Below, one piece after another: positions 11,100 to 22,840 of a stretch of DNA of 64,000 nt; the stretch's first letter is position 1, and each line of letters begins with the position of its first letter. The DNA is taken from the NCBI GenBank assembly GCA_029378245.1, contig JARKIF010000015.1, forward strand, positions 1,443,653 to 1,507,652, given 5' to 3'. The notes beneath the pieces are model-generated. The model searched no databases. It had not been told where the DNA came from and saw nothing but the letters and a program-made list of their open reading frames with translations. Position numbers and translations under genes: made by a program. The stretch is from Roridomyces roridus (taxonomy: Eukaryota > Basidiomycota > Agaricomycetes > Agaricales > Mycenaceae).

Positions 11100-11133
11100 A
11101 AATCGGAAAAAGTAAGACCTAAAAAGTACCACA

Positions 11134-14100
11134 CTACCAACCACCCCCATCCCAACTAGCCCTCTTCCTCTTCCCCTTGAGCCCCCCCGTGACCTCCTCC
11201 GACGAGGGGCTGACGGCAGGCCGCCGAACAACAACGCTCTGCCCCCGCTGATGATTCGCCCCTCGCCCACCACTCCCACTCGCACTCGCACTTGCACTCG
11301 CACTTGCACCCGCACTGGCACTAGTACCGACACCCGCACTCCCACCCAGAGTCTCCGGAGCCCCTCCACTCACACTCCGCATCAACGGCCTCGACACCGT
11401 ATTCCTCGGCCTCGCACCTGGCCCTACCCCCACCGACGACACCGACTTGTTCTTGTTCCACACCGGTGGGGGCGGCGGCGGCTGCATAGACGGACCCGGA
11501 GCCGAAAACGCCGCCGGCGGAAACCCATGTCCGTGTCCATGTCCGTGTCCGTGTCCATGTGTAGACGTAGAAGTAGACCGCCCCAAAGCCAAATCGAGCG
11601 CCTCCCCACCACGCAAACCCCCATCAAGCTGCATCGGCATCCCCGCATCACCCCCGGGGTAAAAGTAATGCAGATCCAAAAACGGGAGATTGTACTGCTC
11701 GTTATGCGTCCCAGGTGGGCCCATCAGAGCGTGTAGCGAGTTGCCGGCGTTGGTGGGAGACGCAGCGGAGCCCGCCGATAGTGTGAGGAGGGCCGGGTCA
11801 AGCGTGAACGCACTTGGGTTATGGTTATTGGTACTGCTGCCACCACCGTTATTCACATTCACTTGAGGAAGTAAAGGCGCCGCTCCAATTGCAGGCGTCG
11901 CCGGCGCACTCATCAGCTGCCCGAGACCAATCCCAAGCCCAGGACCCTCCTCGGGAGCCTCCCCAGGTGGAACAGACACCGAGCGCGCTGTCGACGCATA
12001 ATGATGATGGTGATGATGGTGATGATGGATATGCACCGTCCTCGGAGGCGCGGGCGACGCGCGCAGGAGGGGCGTGCCCGGGGGCTCGACCTGCATTTGC
12101 ATCCTGTTCTCCACCTCCAAGTCCATCTCCGCATCGGGCGGCTCGTGCGACAAATCGACGAGATCATCGAAATTGAAGAGACTAAGCCCCTTGTCGTCGT
12201 CGTCCTCCACCCCGTCCACACCACCAGGCCCATGTCCCTCTTCACCCTCCCGCTTCCCACCCTGCGTCTCCGCAATCCCCGCCAACCCCCTCTGACTCTG
12301 CCTCCCCCGCATCCCACCCCACGCATCCACACCACTCCAAATCGGCTGATGCGTCCTCGCACCAAATATCAAATCACCAGCCGTATTGGAATGGTGCGTG
12401 AACCCACGGAAACCACCTCCCCCGCCAGCTGCACCCCCACCAGGCTCCGATTCAGCCTCTGCCCCAATAGAAAAAACGCTACTCCCCTCATCAAACGGAT
12501 CATTATCCTGCGTGCCAGCTTCGGAGAGTGAATACTGCGGCGTGTCAAAGGAGAGCTGCGACGTCGAGTGGAATGACAGGGCCGGGGACGAAAAGGCATG
12601 CTGCCCCGAGGTGAACCCGCCGCCGCCGCCAGGTACCTGGTGGTGATAGTGATGATGCAGATGTGCTTGATGCGCAGGCTCGAGGTCATATCGATCCAAA
12701 ACACCATGCGTGAGCTCAAAGAACCCACTCGTGTCAACAACCGGTGATTGGAACGAAGGACTGCTACTCAGGGGTGGAGAATGGTACTGGGGGGAAAGCG
12801 AGGAATGATCCAGACGCGGGTTTGCAGAGAACCAGTCCTGCGTTCCCCACGCACTGCGTCCAATCGTCCCGCCCACACTCGGCTGCAGCTCCTCCTGCCT
12901 GCGATGATGCAGGAACGGGGACTGGTATTTGTTCGTCGCAGGCGCGGGTGGAGGTTCTGCAGCAGTAGTAGCAGGGGCGTCTGGCATCGCCTCGTCTGCT
13001 GGAGGCGCCATCTCGAGGTGCCTCATCCCGCCCACGAGAGCAGTCTCCTCCGACGCCTTGCCTGCCATGATGAATTTGAAAGGAGACCCGCCCGTCCGGC
13101 CAAAGCTGAGCCCGTAATCAGACGCCGCACCAAGTGACAAGAGCTCGTCGCCCTCGTCCTCTGAGCCCACGACACTGGGAGGCAAAGATCCCGTCTTGAA
13201 TCCCTGACTCGTATGCGCACGCCGGCGACGTCGTGGCGGTCCCTCTGCCATCGCAGCAGCTTGACTCGAGCTCCCAACTGCGCTCAGCCCCTCATCTGTT
13301 CGTGCTCGCCCAATACGCGCCCGCCCCCTCAACTCCTCCTCCTCCTCCTTCATCTTCTCCTTCCCCTTCTCATCCTTGCCCTTCTCCTTCTCCTTAGCCT
13401 CCTTCTCTTCCTTCTCCTTCTTCTTGGCAGCCGCAGCCTTGGGCCGTGCCTTGTACCCAGCCCGCTCATACTCAGCAGGCCACGCATTCCTAAACCGATC
13501 CCGCAAATCCATACTCCTACGGCCCGTCTGGCCAAAGAGCGGTGCGTCCTTGGCGATCGCAGCCCACGCGGCACCATGCCGTCGGAACCCCGCCAGAAGC
13601 GCGGCGTCTTCTTCTGGTGTGAATGGCCGGCGTTTTGGATGTGCTGGGGAGGGTAGGGGGAAGAGGGGCGTGCCGTCTGGGTGGGTGGACCGGTTCGGCT
13701 GTTTATTGGTAGTGGTATTGGATGAGGAGGGGTTGGCGGAGGACGTCGAGGACGAGGCGAGGGGAGAGGCAGCGCGCCCGATGGAGGGCGGCAGATGTGT
13801 ACGCGCGTTTGGGTAGTGCGCTCGGTAGGCTTCGGGGAAGTAGGTACGAAAGCTGACAAAAAAGATTGAGTGGCTCGCTTTGTTAGCTGTGGACAGAGAA
13901 CGCACCGGTCTTTCAAGTCAACGGGGGAACGACTGGCAAAGTTCAGGGTAGGGTCCGAGAGGATGGTCTTCCAGTTGCCGACCCCGTGCTGTACGCGTGG
14001 TCAAAACATGTCAAAGAAATTTCAAGTAGAGGGGGCGCACCTTATTACACCCATCCACGAGCATTTGCGTCTCCTCTGGAGTCCATTTCCGCCTTAGCTT

Positions 14101-14388
14101 CTTCTCCGGTGCGCTAGATTCTTCCTTGGCATTTGCCTTGCCCTGGTCATCGTCATCCACACCCTCCTCCTCCGCAGCACTTTGTATGCGCCGCACTTTC
14201 CCCTTGGGCGCGTCGTAGGGAACGGTGGTATCGTCACGAAAGTTCCACGCCGGTACGAGGCGTGGGGAAGATGGCAGTGCGAGCGAGACGCGGCGCTGCT
14301 TCTGCGGGGGTGAGGTCGGTGTGGGGAGGGTTATCGGGGACTTGAAAGAGAAGGTCGAGGCAGAGGGCAGGGAAGATGGGGATGACAT
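11134..14388 (-). CDS. double-Myb telobox DNA-binding protein (Tay1/Teb1-like)
   Basis: Three exons (14041-14388, 13906-13988, 11134-13852) give 1049 residues. Two Myb/SANT repeats lie in the N-terminal third. The first starts at about residue 100 (RRKWTPEETQMLVDGCNKHG) and ends with the telobox-type third helix VDLKDRFRTYFPEAY. The second starts with RPFTPEEDAALLAGFRRHGA and ends with SMDLRDRFRNAWPAEYE. The VDLKD(K/R)(W/F)R signature is the hallmark of telomere-repeat and TTAGGG-box binding Myb proteins. Two such repeats in one protein are known from fission yeast Teb1 and Tay1 of Yarrowia and Ustilago. The long C-terminus is low complexity (His-, Gly-, Ser- and Pro-rich; His tracts near 12000 and 11540) and probably disordered, with a basic GLKGKRKRASWDG end. 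A role at telomeres or in transcription of histone or ribosomal genes is inferred from family only. Confidence 0.85.
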
Positions 14389-15504
14389 GTTGTCGGATAA
14401 TCGGTATCTGGACCCGAAAGCAGGGCGCAGTCGAAGGGAAGGAGGTGGATGAAATGTAGCAGATCAAAGAAAACAGCAGGGAAACAGCAGGCAGTGGCTG
14501 GCTGGAAAAGGCGTTGCAGCAGGTTCCGGCCGGGCAGGTTAGGGCATGAGATAGCACGAGCGCGTGTGTATCTCTACGTGGCCCGCGGTCCTAGAGCCTT
14601 TGACTTTGAGGAGAGGAGGAGGAGGCGGGGAAAGACGATGCAAATCATTCCGTCGTGATGCAGGTCTTGTTCCGCTTACATTGTTCCCACGACAGTTTCT
14701 GATTCTCACGTCTGCTCTGTATACTAGACTGGACTGGACTGGACGGTAACGCGGCGGCGCGGCCTACACGATTCACGGGCTCCAGGCCTTCTTCTCAAAA
14801 TTATGTGCCAATTTTCACGCCAATTTCACGCAGGGTTTAACAGCAACCGGCGGAATTGAATCGGAGACCGAGAAAATTCAGGGAAAAGCACTGAATCAAT
14901 GTCCTCGCCGCCTGCAGGCTCGAGGAAGCCGAACCCATCGTTAAACTAGAGGAGGACTCACTCCATCTCGATGACGAAGACCGGTACAGCATCTGCCTGC
15001 CCTCGTCCCGATTCTGCTCTGATGAAAAATTCTGCTTCGACTGCACTCCTGGTCTGGACAGCCCATCCCCCTCTTCTCACAAGCCATCGGCGTCTTTCTA
15101 TTAAATCCACGAACATCCGCTCGCGGTACTTACGACTACCAGAAAGTTGAAACACTTTCTCACTGCCCTCCCCACGTCGACGGCCCCTCGCCCTGACTTG
15201 CCCACGCCCATACCCATATGCATACCCATACCCATGCTCTCCCTCCGACAAAATCGGCGCAGACGGTCGAGCTCGAGTGCAGAGTCACGGTCAATGGGGC
15301 CGAAGCGAACGCACTGAGTCGTGCGTTAGCCAAACGTCGATGGGTGGACGCCCAAACCATGCAGGGAAAAAAGATACGCCAGACTGCAACAGCCTACAGG
15401 CAAATCCACAAAAAGAAACGTACATTGGCATAAAACACAGTGGAATTCACGTCTTTTCCCACTCGCGCGGATTTCAGTCGGGAACTTGAGGTGGATGGAA
15501 CGTA
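14389..15504. other. intergenic, no gene recognised
   Basis: 5' flank of the Myb gene and spacer to the F-box relic. Minus-strand frames around 14840-15250 contain a Gly-Tyr-rich stretch (YGYAYGYG) but no start, splice or family support, so they were not called. Confidence 0.45.
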
Positions 15505-16079
15505 TGAGACTCTAAACCTGGGAGGACCACGGTGCGAAGAATCTATTCGGAGCGGATTCGAGGGCTTTGGCGAGGAGACGTTGTGTCGCATCACAAACGC
15601 GGTCTGAGAAGAGGGATGATTGCACATGAAGAGCCTCTTGAAACAAGGACGTCCCATTTCGGCTATGATACTACACCGTTCCGTCAACGCGTCCATGATA
15701 TTGCCCTTGGCATTCTCGCTGTGGTTGACTTGAACTTTGAAGGGTGAGAGCTACGTCAAATCCTTCGCTTTAATCAGAACGATGCAGAGTTTCTTGATGT
15801 GTTTGCCCAGGTCAGAGCTGGAGCGCAGCGCCAGAAGTTCAAGCGCTTGCAACCGACCCCGGGTTCGGAGAATGATGGTGTGATAGAGCAGGGGTGTTGC
15901 TATGCGTAGCCATGATTTGGACACGAGTAAGTACTCAGGATTGCGGATGTCGATTCAATGGACGTAAGTAGGTGGTGTGGGGTACTGTGGTGGTCCAGGA
16001 GAACTCTTGTTCGGGAACGTCGAGGGAAACGACGTTAGAGGATCTCATGGATTATCTCGTCAGGAATATTGCGGACCAT
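15505..16079 (-). pseudogene. F-box-like gene relic (N-terminal part)
   Basis: This is a decayed third member of the tandem F-box-like array. It begins with the family start MVRNIPDEIIHEIL but hits a TAA immediately afterwards, where the paralogues continue with SPAL. Downstream patches still align: the codons behind LLVSKSWL(R) at about 15900-15930, a stretch like TNAMDALTECIPKW near 15690, and TVVLPG near 15520. It stops abruptly at about 15505 with no trace of the remaining two thirds, so it is a truncated duplicate. Its 5' flank up to 16320 matches the spacer between the two intact copies. Confidence 0.75.
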
Positions 16080-16321
16080 CGTCAAGTTGTGGGCCTCGGC
16101 CAGATGAGTATGAGTATGTACCAAGTATGTACCAAAAAAACCTTCATGCCCTTGAAGCTTGATGTTTCATGGCGAAGTCCTCAGAACTATGAGACCTTAC
16201 AAACGGCGGTACTGTATCGAATATCCAAAATGCAACATAGTAGAACATAGTAGAAATCCATCTCAGTGCCCTCGCCTTTTCCTAGTCTGAGGAACAAACA
16301 CCCTTCTTGGACGGTATTTAC

Positions 16322-17916
16322 TCTGGGGGGGTAGGGTACGTTGAATTTCAACCTAGTTTTAACCACGCGGTACGTTGAGTTTCACTGAAGCCTACGTTGA
16401 TTTTCACCGGGCCTACGTTGATTTTCACCTCCAGATTACGTTGAAATCTACGTCGATAATCAACGTGATATGGCCAAAATCACTGCTCCTTCCACATGAG
16501 GTTCCCAGTTAATCTCGACGTGATTTACGTTGAATTGGGTAAAACTGCCAGCACTGCAGCACCCATATACACTCTCACTAAAGCCTCATTCGGGCAATTA
16601 AAAGGGGGAAAGAACAAGTGCATTGAATGAATATTACAGCTAAACTAACTAGTTACAGGTGGAGGCTGACCAACCCGTATATGAAGGCGGGGCCCGCCCG
16701 CGAGGACGGACGACAGCAGTGGGGCGTGAGGAAGGCGAAAAGGCAACGGGGGAGCAAGCGGCAGCAACACCTTGAACTTGGATAGGGTACAGACTGGTGC
16801 AGATTCGGACTTGACGAACTTGACGAAGTCGAAAGCCAAAGATTTGATGCACTTCATGAGTTGAGCGTGTGGCGAAACATCTTGCATGGGAATGGCAGAG
16901 TGAAGCAGCAGGAACGGAGGTCTTCAAATATGAGCAGCGTGCAACTTGAAGACCACGGCAGAGCAAGCTTCGAGCGGCGACGTTGGCGTTGACATGGTGG
17001 TCGGCGTGATTTGAGAAACCGTGGGGCTTGGGCTTCATTTTGCGATTCGTTGACAGCGGAAGACGGCGCGTTGTTGCTGCGTTGCGATAGCCGGTAGTAA
17101 CACCGGTGAGTGGATAACGGCACCGTCACCAAGGGCCGACGGGAAGCGCGATGGGGGCGGCGGCTGCGGACGCAGAGGGTCTCTGGATGAAGGGAGTAGG
17201 CCTGGAGCGGGGGAAGGTTTTGACGGCGAGAGTGATATAGAAGCGTGGCCCTGGGGAAGGCAGACAGCCGGCGGGCGGCACGTGGTAGGCTTGAGACGTG
17301 CAGTGGTCAGCGGCCGCGGACGCAGAGAGGGTGCAGGCGGGCATGAGCATGGGGAGCGAGCGGGAGATCTGAGACGACGTCCTGAGGGCGAGGGTGGCAT
17401 TCAAGACAGTGGTCTGGGGCTCGCCGGGTCGGAGGTGAGCGGTATGAGATCGCGTGACGGCGGTGTGGACGAGGTGGTGGCAGCTGGGGGAAGTCGAGGC
17501 TTGCGTGAGGACGTGGGCGACATGGAGGAAAGGAAGAAAAAAGAGCAAGGAAATCACGCCACGTCGCAATCAATGGCGCAATATCGGTACTCGGTCACTG
17601 ATCCGGTCGGAGTTTGAAGGACTTGAGACAACCGTCGTGATCAGGTCTCCAAGGAAAATTGTGAGTTCGGTTAGGGCCCAAGATGGACACGTACCGAGTG
17701 GAGCCGAGGGCAATTGGCTTCACCTTCATTGGGTTGAAACCTGGGCATGTTAATGAAGTGCCGTGAAATTCAACGTAGAACGGGTTGAATCAGAATTCAA
17801 CGTAAATTCAACAGTGAATCAAAATCACCGGAAGTCAACGGAAGATACGTTGATAGTTGGTATTCACCAGGAATTACGTTGAATTTCAACGTGATGCAGC
17901 TCCATAGTGTTAGCTC
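16322..17916. mobile_element. non-autonomous DNA transposon with ACGTTGA subterminal repeats
   Basis: The element is about 1.6 kb. Both ends carry clusters of the same motif in inverted orientation: TACGTTGAATTTCAAC at 16338, several TACGTTGATTTTCACC copies to about 16530, and ATTCAACGTA or ATTACGTTGAATTTCAACGTG at 17768-17892. The flanking sequence is contiguous in the downstream paralogue (20480-20535), which gives an empty site for comparison: CCTTCTTGG(A/G)CGGTA on one side and CTCTGCACGAG on the other. The interior has no transposase-like frame. Subterminal arrays of this kind are typical of TIR elements mobilised in trans; I cannot assign the superfamily. Exact termini and target duplication are unclear. 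Confidence 0.75.
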
Positions 17917-20316
17917 CAGGGCTCTGCACGAGATCAACGCCCTCCTTCTGAAACTTCTCGGCCCACTTGACGTAAGCGTGCTTGGCCATCTCTGCCCTGA
18001 AAATGAGAATGTTTAGCACACGGAAAAAGCGGAAGACCATGTATCTTACTCCGGAAGGTTCCATTTGAACACCGGATGCTCAATTTCGCGGAGAGCAGGA
18101 AACGGCGTCCGGTCAAAGGTCGAAATGAACTTGTCCGGATGCTTGTCGCCGTTTTCGTCCGTCCTTTCCCAGGTCAGCCAAGCCAGCAGAGTGTACCGAT
18201 GTACCGAGTGGGTCACTTACTGCACGCTACCGGACATGGTCCGGAACACGATGCGCTCGAGCAAAGGGTGGTTGTCGCACTGCTTGAAGGTTTCTACTGG
18301 CGAGCGAATCTACGATGGCCAGGTCAGTCGTGTGTTAATCGAAACCAGCACATGACGAACCTGGGCACGTTGGGAAACAATCGACAGTACTTGAATGGAT
18401 GGGCAACAATTCACAATGTCTGCATCGAGCGCTGCGTCTGAAACGATGAGTTTCTCGAGCTTCCCTCCATGCTTCTTGAAAAACACATGGCTATCCGAGG
18501 CATCTGAATCTTCTTCGGCTGCAAAGATAACACAGCGCAGCGACGGTAGTCTGGAATGAGCATTAGTCACATATTGATAGTTTGGAGCGGGATGTACTCC
18601 ATTTGCGACAAGACCATGTAGAACGACGCGTCAGCTCGATCGATAGTCAGTTCTTCTAGAGTCGGAAACATATCGTTGAATTGCAACTCCTCCGAGGTGG
18701 TAGCAAACACCACATCCGATGACCAAGCAAGGAACCGCATCTTGTCAAGGCGAGAGAAGATGATCGGATCCACTGGCTTGCTGTCCTCGGGTTGGTCGAC
18801 TCCCAGTCCCTCGAAAGTATCAAGCGTCTCCCCGCATCGCACACTCAACTCGTCGAACAGCTTCCACGGGAGGGACAAGCGGTCTCCCAAGCTTCCGGTG
18901 AGACTACGCAGCTGAGGGAGGTGTGAGAGGAGTCTGGAAGTATCCGCCATGTTCTTGTGCACATATTCGCGGAGGCAAAGTTGGCGGACGTGCTGCCCCA
19001 GCAAAGGGGTCTCTGCCAACTTGCGCAGCAGCGATGGCAGCTTCTCGGGTGTGTGGGTGACGGGCCGTCTGTACATGTAAGGTGTTCCTAAACGCTGTTT
19101 ATCGGACATGAGGGCACGGACTCAGCTGAGGACAAAGAAGGACTGACCAGGAATCTCTTGCACACAAGCAGGGGCCTGACGCATTTTGGCGGGCGATTCA
19201 TCCAATCATTGAAGTCGGTCTCTGAGTTCAAGTAAAAGTCATAGTCTTCGAAATCGTGGGAAGCCACGCCGTGATACCAGGCTGATATCGGCGGACGGTG
19301 ATCGTTGGTGGTGTACACGAAGGAAAGGATGCGATCCCATATGTTATCCTCCAGCGCTGGGTCCGCAGCCAGTTGAAGGGGGTAGAGGAAGGTTTTTTTT
19401 GGTACCGCATCGAGCAGGCTAAATGTCGGGATTTTGAGCGAATGCAGAAAAAAGAGAAGAGGCAACGCACGTCAAATCGATGAGCGCGGCAAGCCTGGGA
19501 CTCTTCCGCAACGTCTGGATCCATTCCGGTCTCAAAGCCCTCCGCGCGCGCGTTTGTGAACGGATTTCCTGCAACGAAGGTATTGTCGCGAGGGCCAATA
19601 GGTACTTGGGAATCTGATCACCAAAGAACGGGGTGGACTCTAGACCTGGAAGAATCACGGTGCGGAGATTCGGGGCTGATTTGAGCGCCTCGGCAAGGAT
19701 ATCGTTGTGCATAACCAACGCGCGGATTGACGGATCATGACACATTGTGAACCCGGTCTAACAAATGAATGAATAAGAACGAGACGAGTTCTAGACAACC
19801 ACTTACCAGGTTCGTCCATTTCGGCATACACTCCGTCAACGCGTCCAGCATATTACGGACTGATTTTGAGATGAAACTCGGATAGTAGGCGAGGATGACA
19901 CGGACGGGGTTGATCAACGACAAGCCCCTACAGATTCCCTTCGCGTTCTCGCCCTTTTTAACCTCGAGGGTGAGGCATATGTCCGTCAAATCAGCTTTAG
20001 CCAGAATCTTCTCGAGGGCGACCGTGTACCCGCCCTCGATGCGTAGTTTCTTGATGAATTTGCCCAGTTCCGGGCTGGAGTGCAGCGCGAGCTCCAGAGC
20101 CTGGACTTGACCTCGGCTCCGGAGGATGACGACGTTGTACAAGAGGGGAGTGGCCACGCGTAGCCATGATTTGGATACGAGCAGGATTGCGGAAGTCGAT
20201 TCAATGGGACGGACGTAGGACGTGTGGGCCAATGTGGTAGAGAACTCTTGTTCGGGAACGTCAAGAGCAGGAGAGAGTATCTCGTGGATTATCTCGTCAG
20301 GTAGGTTGCGGACCAT
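17864..20316 (-). CDS. F-box-like/leucine-rich family protein, C-terminus altered by transposon
   Basis: A multi-exon gene starting MVRNLPDEIIHEILSPAL, the F-box-like motif of a family hugely expanded in Agaricomycetes. It continues through LLVSKSWLRVATPLLYNVV, KFIKKLRIEGGYT and a leucine-rich middle (LLSHLPQLRSL, PTLEELTIDRAD, RLPSLRCVIFAAEEDSD) to HAYVKWAEKFQKEGVDLVQSPG. The paralogue at 20457-22840 then continues with a basic tail (YRPRRLFVSRSSKRRGD). This copy instead crosses into the transposon end, reads about 16 element-derived residues (starting ANTMELHH) and stops at 17864. Such proteins are thought to be substrate adaptors of SCF ubiquitin ligases; the target is unknown. Introns are short and match between the two paralogues. 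Confidence 0.8.
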
Positions 20317-20456
20317 GGTGGGAGTCAAGAAGTAAACGGCGTGCGGTCACATGATTGTCACACAGCTTTACGACAAAAAGCCTTCACCTGGACATGGCGA
20401 AGTCCTGGACATGGCGCTACGAAAAAAATACATGAAAAATAAGGTAGAGATTTATC

Positions 20457-22840
20457 TCAGTCCCCACGCCTTTTACTACTCCGAGAAACAAACAGCCTTC
20501 TTGGGCGGTAATTTTCCCCGGGGCTCTGCACGAGCTCGACACCCTCCTTCTGAAACTTCTCCGCCCACTTGACGTAGGGGTGCTTGAGCATCTCTGCCCT
20601 AAACACGACAATGTTTAGCAGACAGACAAAGCGAAGGACCACGCATACTTACTCCGCAAGGTTCCAACCGAACAACATATGCTCAATTTCGTGGAGCGAG
20701 GGGAATAGTGTCCTGTCAAAGGTCGAAAGGAACTTGTCCGGATGTTTATCGCCGTGTTCGTCCGTCCTGTTTCCATCTCAGTCGACGGGGTAAGGCGAAA
20801 AGGACACTTACTGCACGCTACCAGACAGGGCCCGGAACACGATGCGCTCGAGCAAAGGGTGGCTGTCGCACTGCTTGAAGGTCTCTATTGGCGAGCGAAT
20901 CTGCGGTAACCAGATGAGTCCTGCTTGAAACGAAGAGAGCACGTAAACAAACCTGAAGGTGACGGTTAGAAACAATCGAGAGTACTCGAATTGAAGGGCA
21001 ATAGTTGAGGATGTCTACGCCAAACACTGCGTCTGAAATGATCAGTTTCTCGAGCTTCCCTCCGTGCTTCTTGAAAAACACATGGCTACTGGAGAGCTTG
21101 TCGGCTGTAAAAATGACGCAGCGCAGCGCAGGTAGTCTGGAATGAGCATTAGACACCATCGATACTCTCGAACGCGGACGTACTCCATTCGCGACAAGAC
21201 CGTGTAGAAGGACACGTCGGCTCGACTGATCATAAGTTCCTCCAACTTGGCGAAGGCATCGGTGTTCTTCTTGGTCGTATAAAACACCACGTTCGACTCC
21301 CAAGAGAAAAACTGCATGTTGACAAGGCGAGAGAAGACGATCGGATCCACCTGCTTGTTCCCCTCGGGTTTCTCAACTGGCAATCCCTCGAAGGTATCCA
21401 GCGTCGCCCCGCATCGCACGCTCAACTCATCGAACAGCTTCCAGGGGAGAACAAGAGGGTCGTGCTCTTCTGCGGTGAGGCTAGCCAGCCGGGGGAGGTG
21501 CGAGAGGAGTCTTGAAGTATCCGCCCTATTCTTGTGGGCCCAATCGTTAAGGCAAAGTTGGCGCACGTGCTGCCCTAGCAAAGGTTGCTCGTCAAACTTG
21601 TGCAACAGCGTTTGCAGCTTCTCCGGTGTGCTGGTCATGAGCCGTCCGTACATGTAGGGCGTTCCTAGACGCTATTTATCGGATATGAGGGTATGATCAG
21701 CTGAGGACGAAGAACAGCTGACCAGGAATCTTTTGCACACAAGGAGGGGCCTGACACGTCTTGGCGGGCGATAGATCCATTCGTTGAAGTCGTCCATCGA
21801 GTCTCCGTCAAAGTCATCATAGTCGCCACGATCGTAGGAAACCACGCCGTGATACCAGGCTGTTGGACGGCGAGCTTTGGTGGCGTACACGAAGGAAAGG
21901 ACGCGATCCCATATGGCATCCTCCAGCGCTGGGTCCGCAGTGAGTTGAGGGGGGTAGATGAAGGTTTTCTTTGGCACTGCATCGAGCAACCTAAATATGA
22001 GAACCGTGAGCGAACGCACAAAAACGGAAGACGCAACGCACGTCAAATCGATGAGCTCGGCAAGTCTGGGACTCTTTTGGAATGTTCGAATACACTGGGG
22101 CTTCATAGGCCTCCGAGCGCGCGTGTCCGAGCGAATTTCCTGCAACGAAGGAATCCCCGCAAGGGTCAAGAGGTAGTTGGGAATGTGGCCGATTACTTCG
22201 AACATGGGGGATTCTATGCCCGGGAGAACCACGGTGCGAAGATTGGGGGCCGATTTCAGCGCTCTGGCGAAGATTTCGTTGTGCGAGACTGGCAATCCCA
22301 TGTCGGTGCTAGATGGGCTATGTCGCATGGTGAAGACGGTCTAGGAGAAAAGGATGAATGGATGCCAAGAGCGTAAAAAGTACCTACCAACTTCGTCCAT
22401 TTCGGAATATACTCCTCCAACGCGTCCATGATACTGCGCACCGACTGGCAAATTCCCTTGACATTCTCGCCCTTGCCGAGCTCGAGGGTCAGAGCGATAT
22501 CCGTCAGGTTTTTCGCTTTGGCCAGGATCTTCTCCAGGGCGACCGTGTACCCGCCCTCGATGCGCAGCTTCTTGATAAATCTGCCCAAGTCCGAGCCCCT
22601 GGAGCGTAGCGCAAGTTCCAGGGCCTGGACTTGACCCCTGCTTCGGAGGATGACGACATTGTATAGCAAGGGAGTCGCTATGCGTAGCCAGGATTTGGAC
22701 ACAAGCAGGATTGCGGACGCTGATTCAAGGGGACGGACGTAGGCGGTGTGGGGGACTGTGGCGGAAAACTCTTCGTCGGGAACGTGAAGGGCAGGAGAGA
22801 GGAGTTCGTGGATTATCTCGTCAGGTAGGCTGCGGACCAT
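20457..22840 (-). CDS. F-box-like/leucine-rich family protein
   Basis: Tandem paralogue of the preceding gene with the same exon layout. The start is MVRSLPDEIIHELLSPALHV. Then follow LLVSKSWLRIATPLLYNVV, GRFIKKLRIEGGYTVALEKI, PKWTKL, APNLRTVVLPGIES, RLLDAVPKKTFIYPPQ, RPLLVCKRFL, LLSHLPRLASLT and ALRCVIFTADK. It ends PYVKWAEKFQKEGVELVQSPG and a Lys/Arg-rich tail ending at 20457, the usual end of this family. Met22840 was preferred to the upstream in-frame Met at 22897 because the family starts at MV(R/K)xLPDEII. It is probably an F-box-type adaptor, by family resemblance only. It is the intact copy and provides the reference for the transposon insertion in its neighbour. Confidence 0.82.

Larger units (their letters stand above)
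9692..11133. other. intergenic with duplicated block
   Basis: 5' flank of the P450 and 3' flank of the Myb gene. No gene is recognised. It contains the tandem duplication at 10530-10905 and the GA microsatellite near 11075, both listed separately. Confidence 0.5.
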
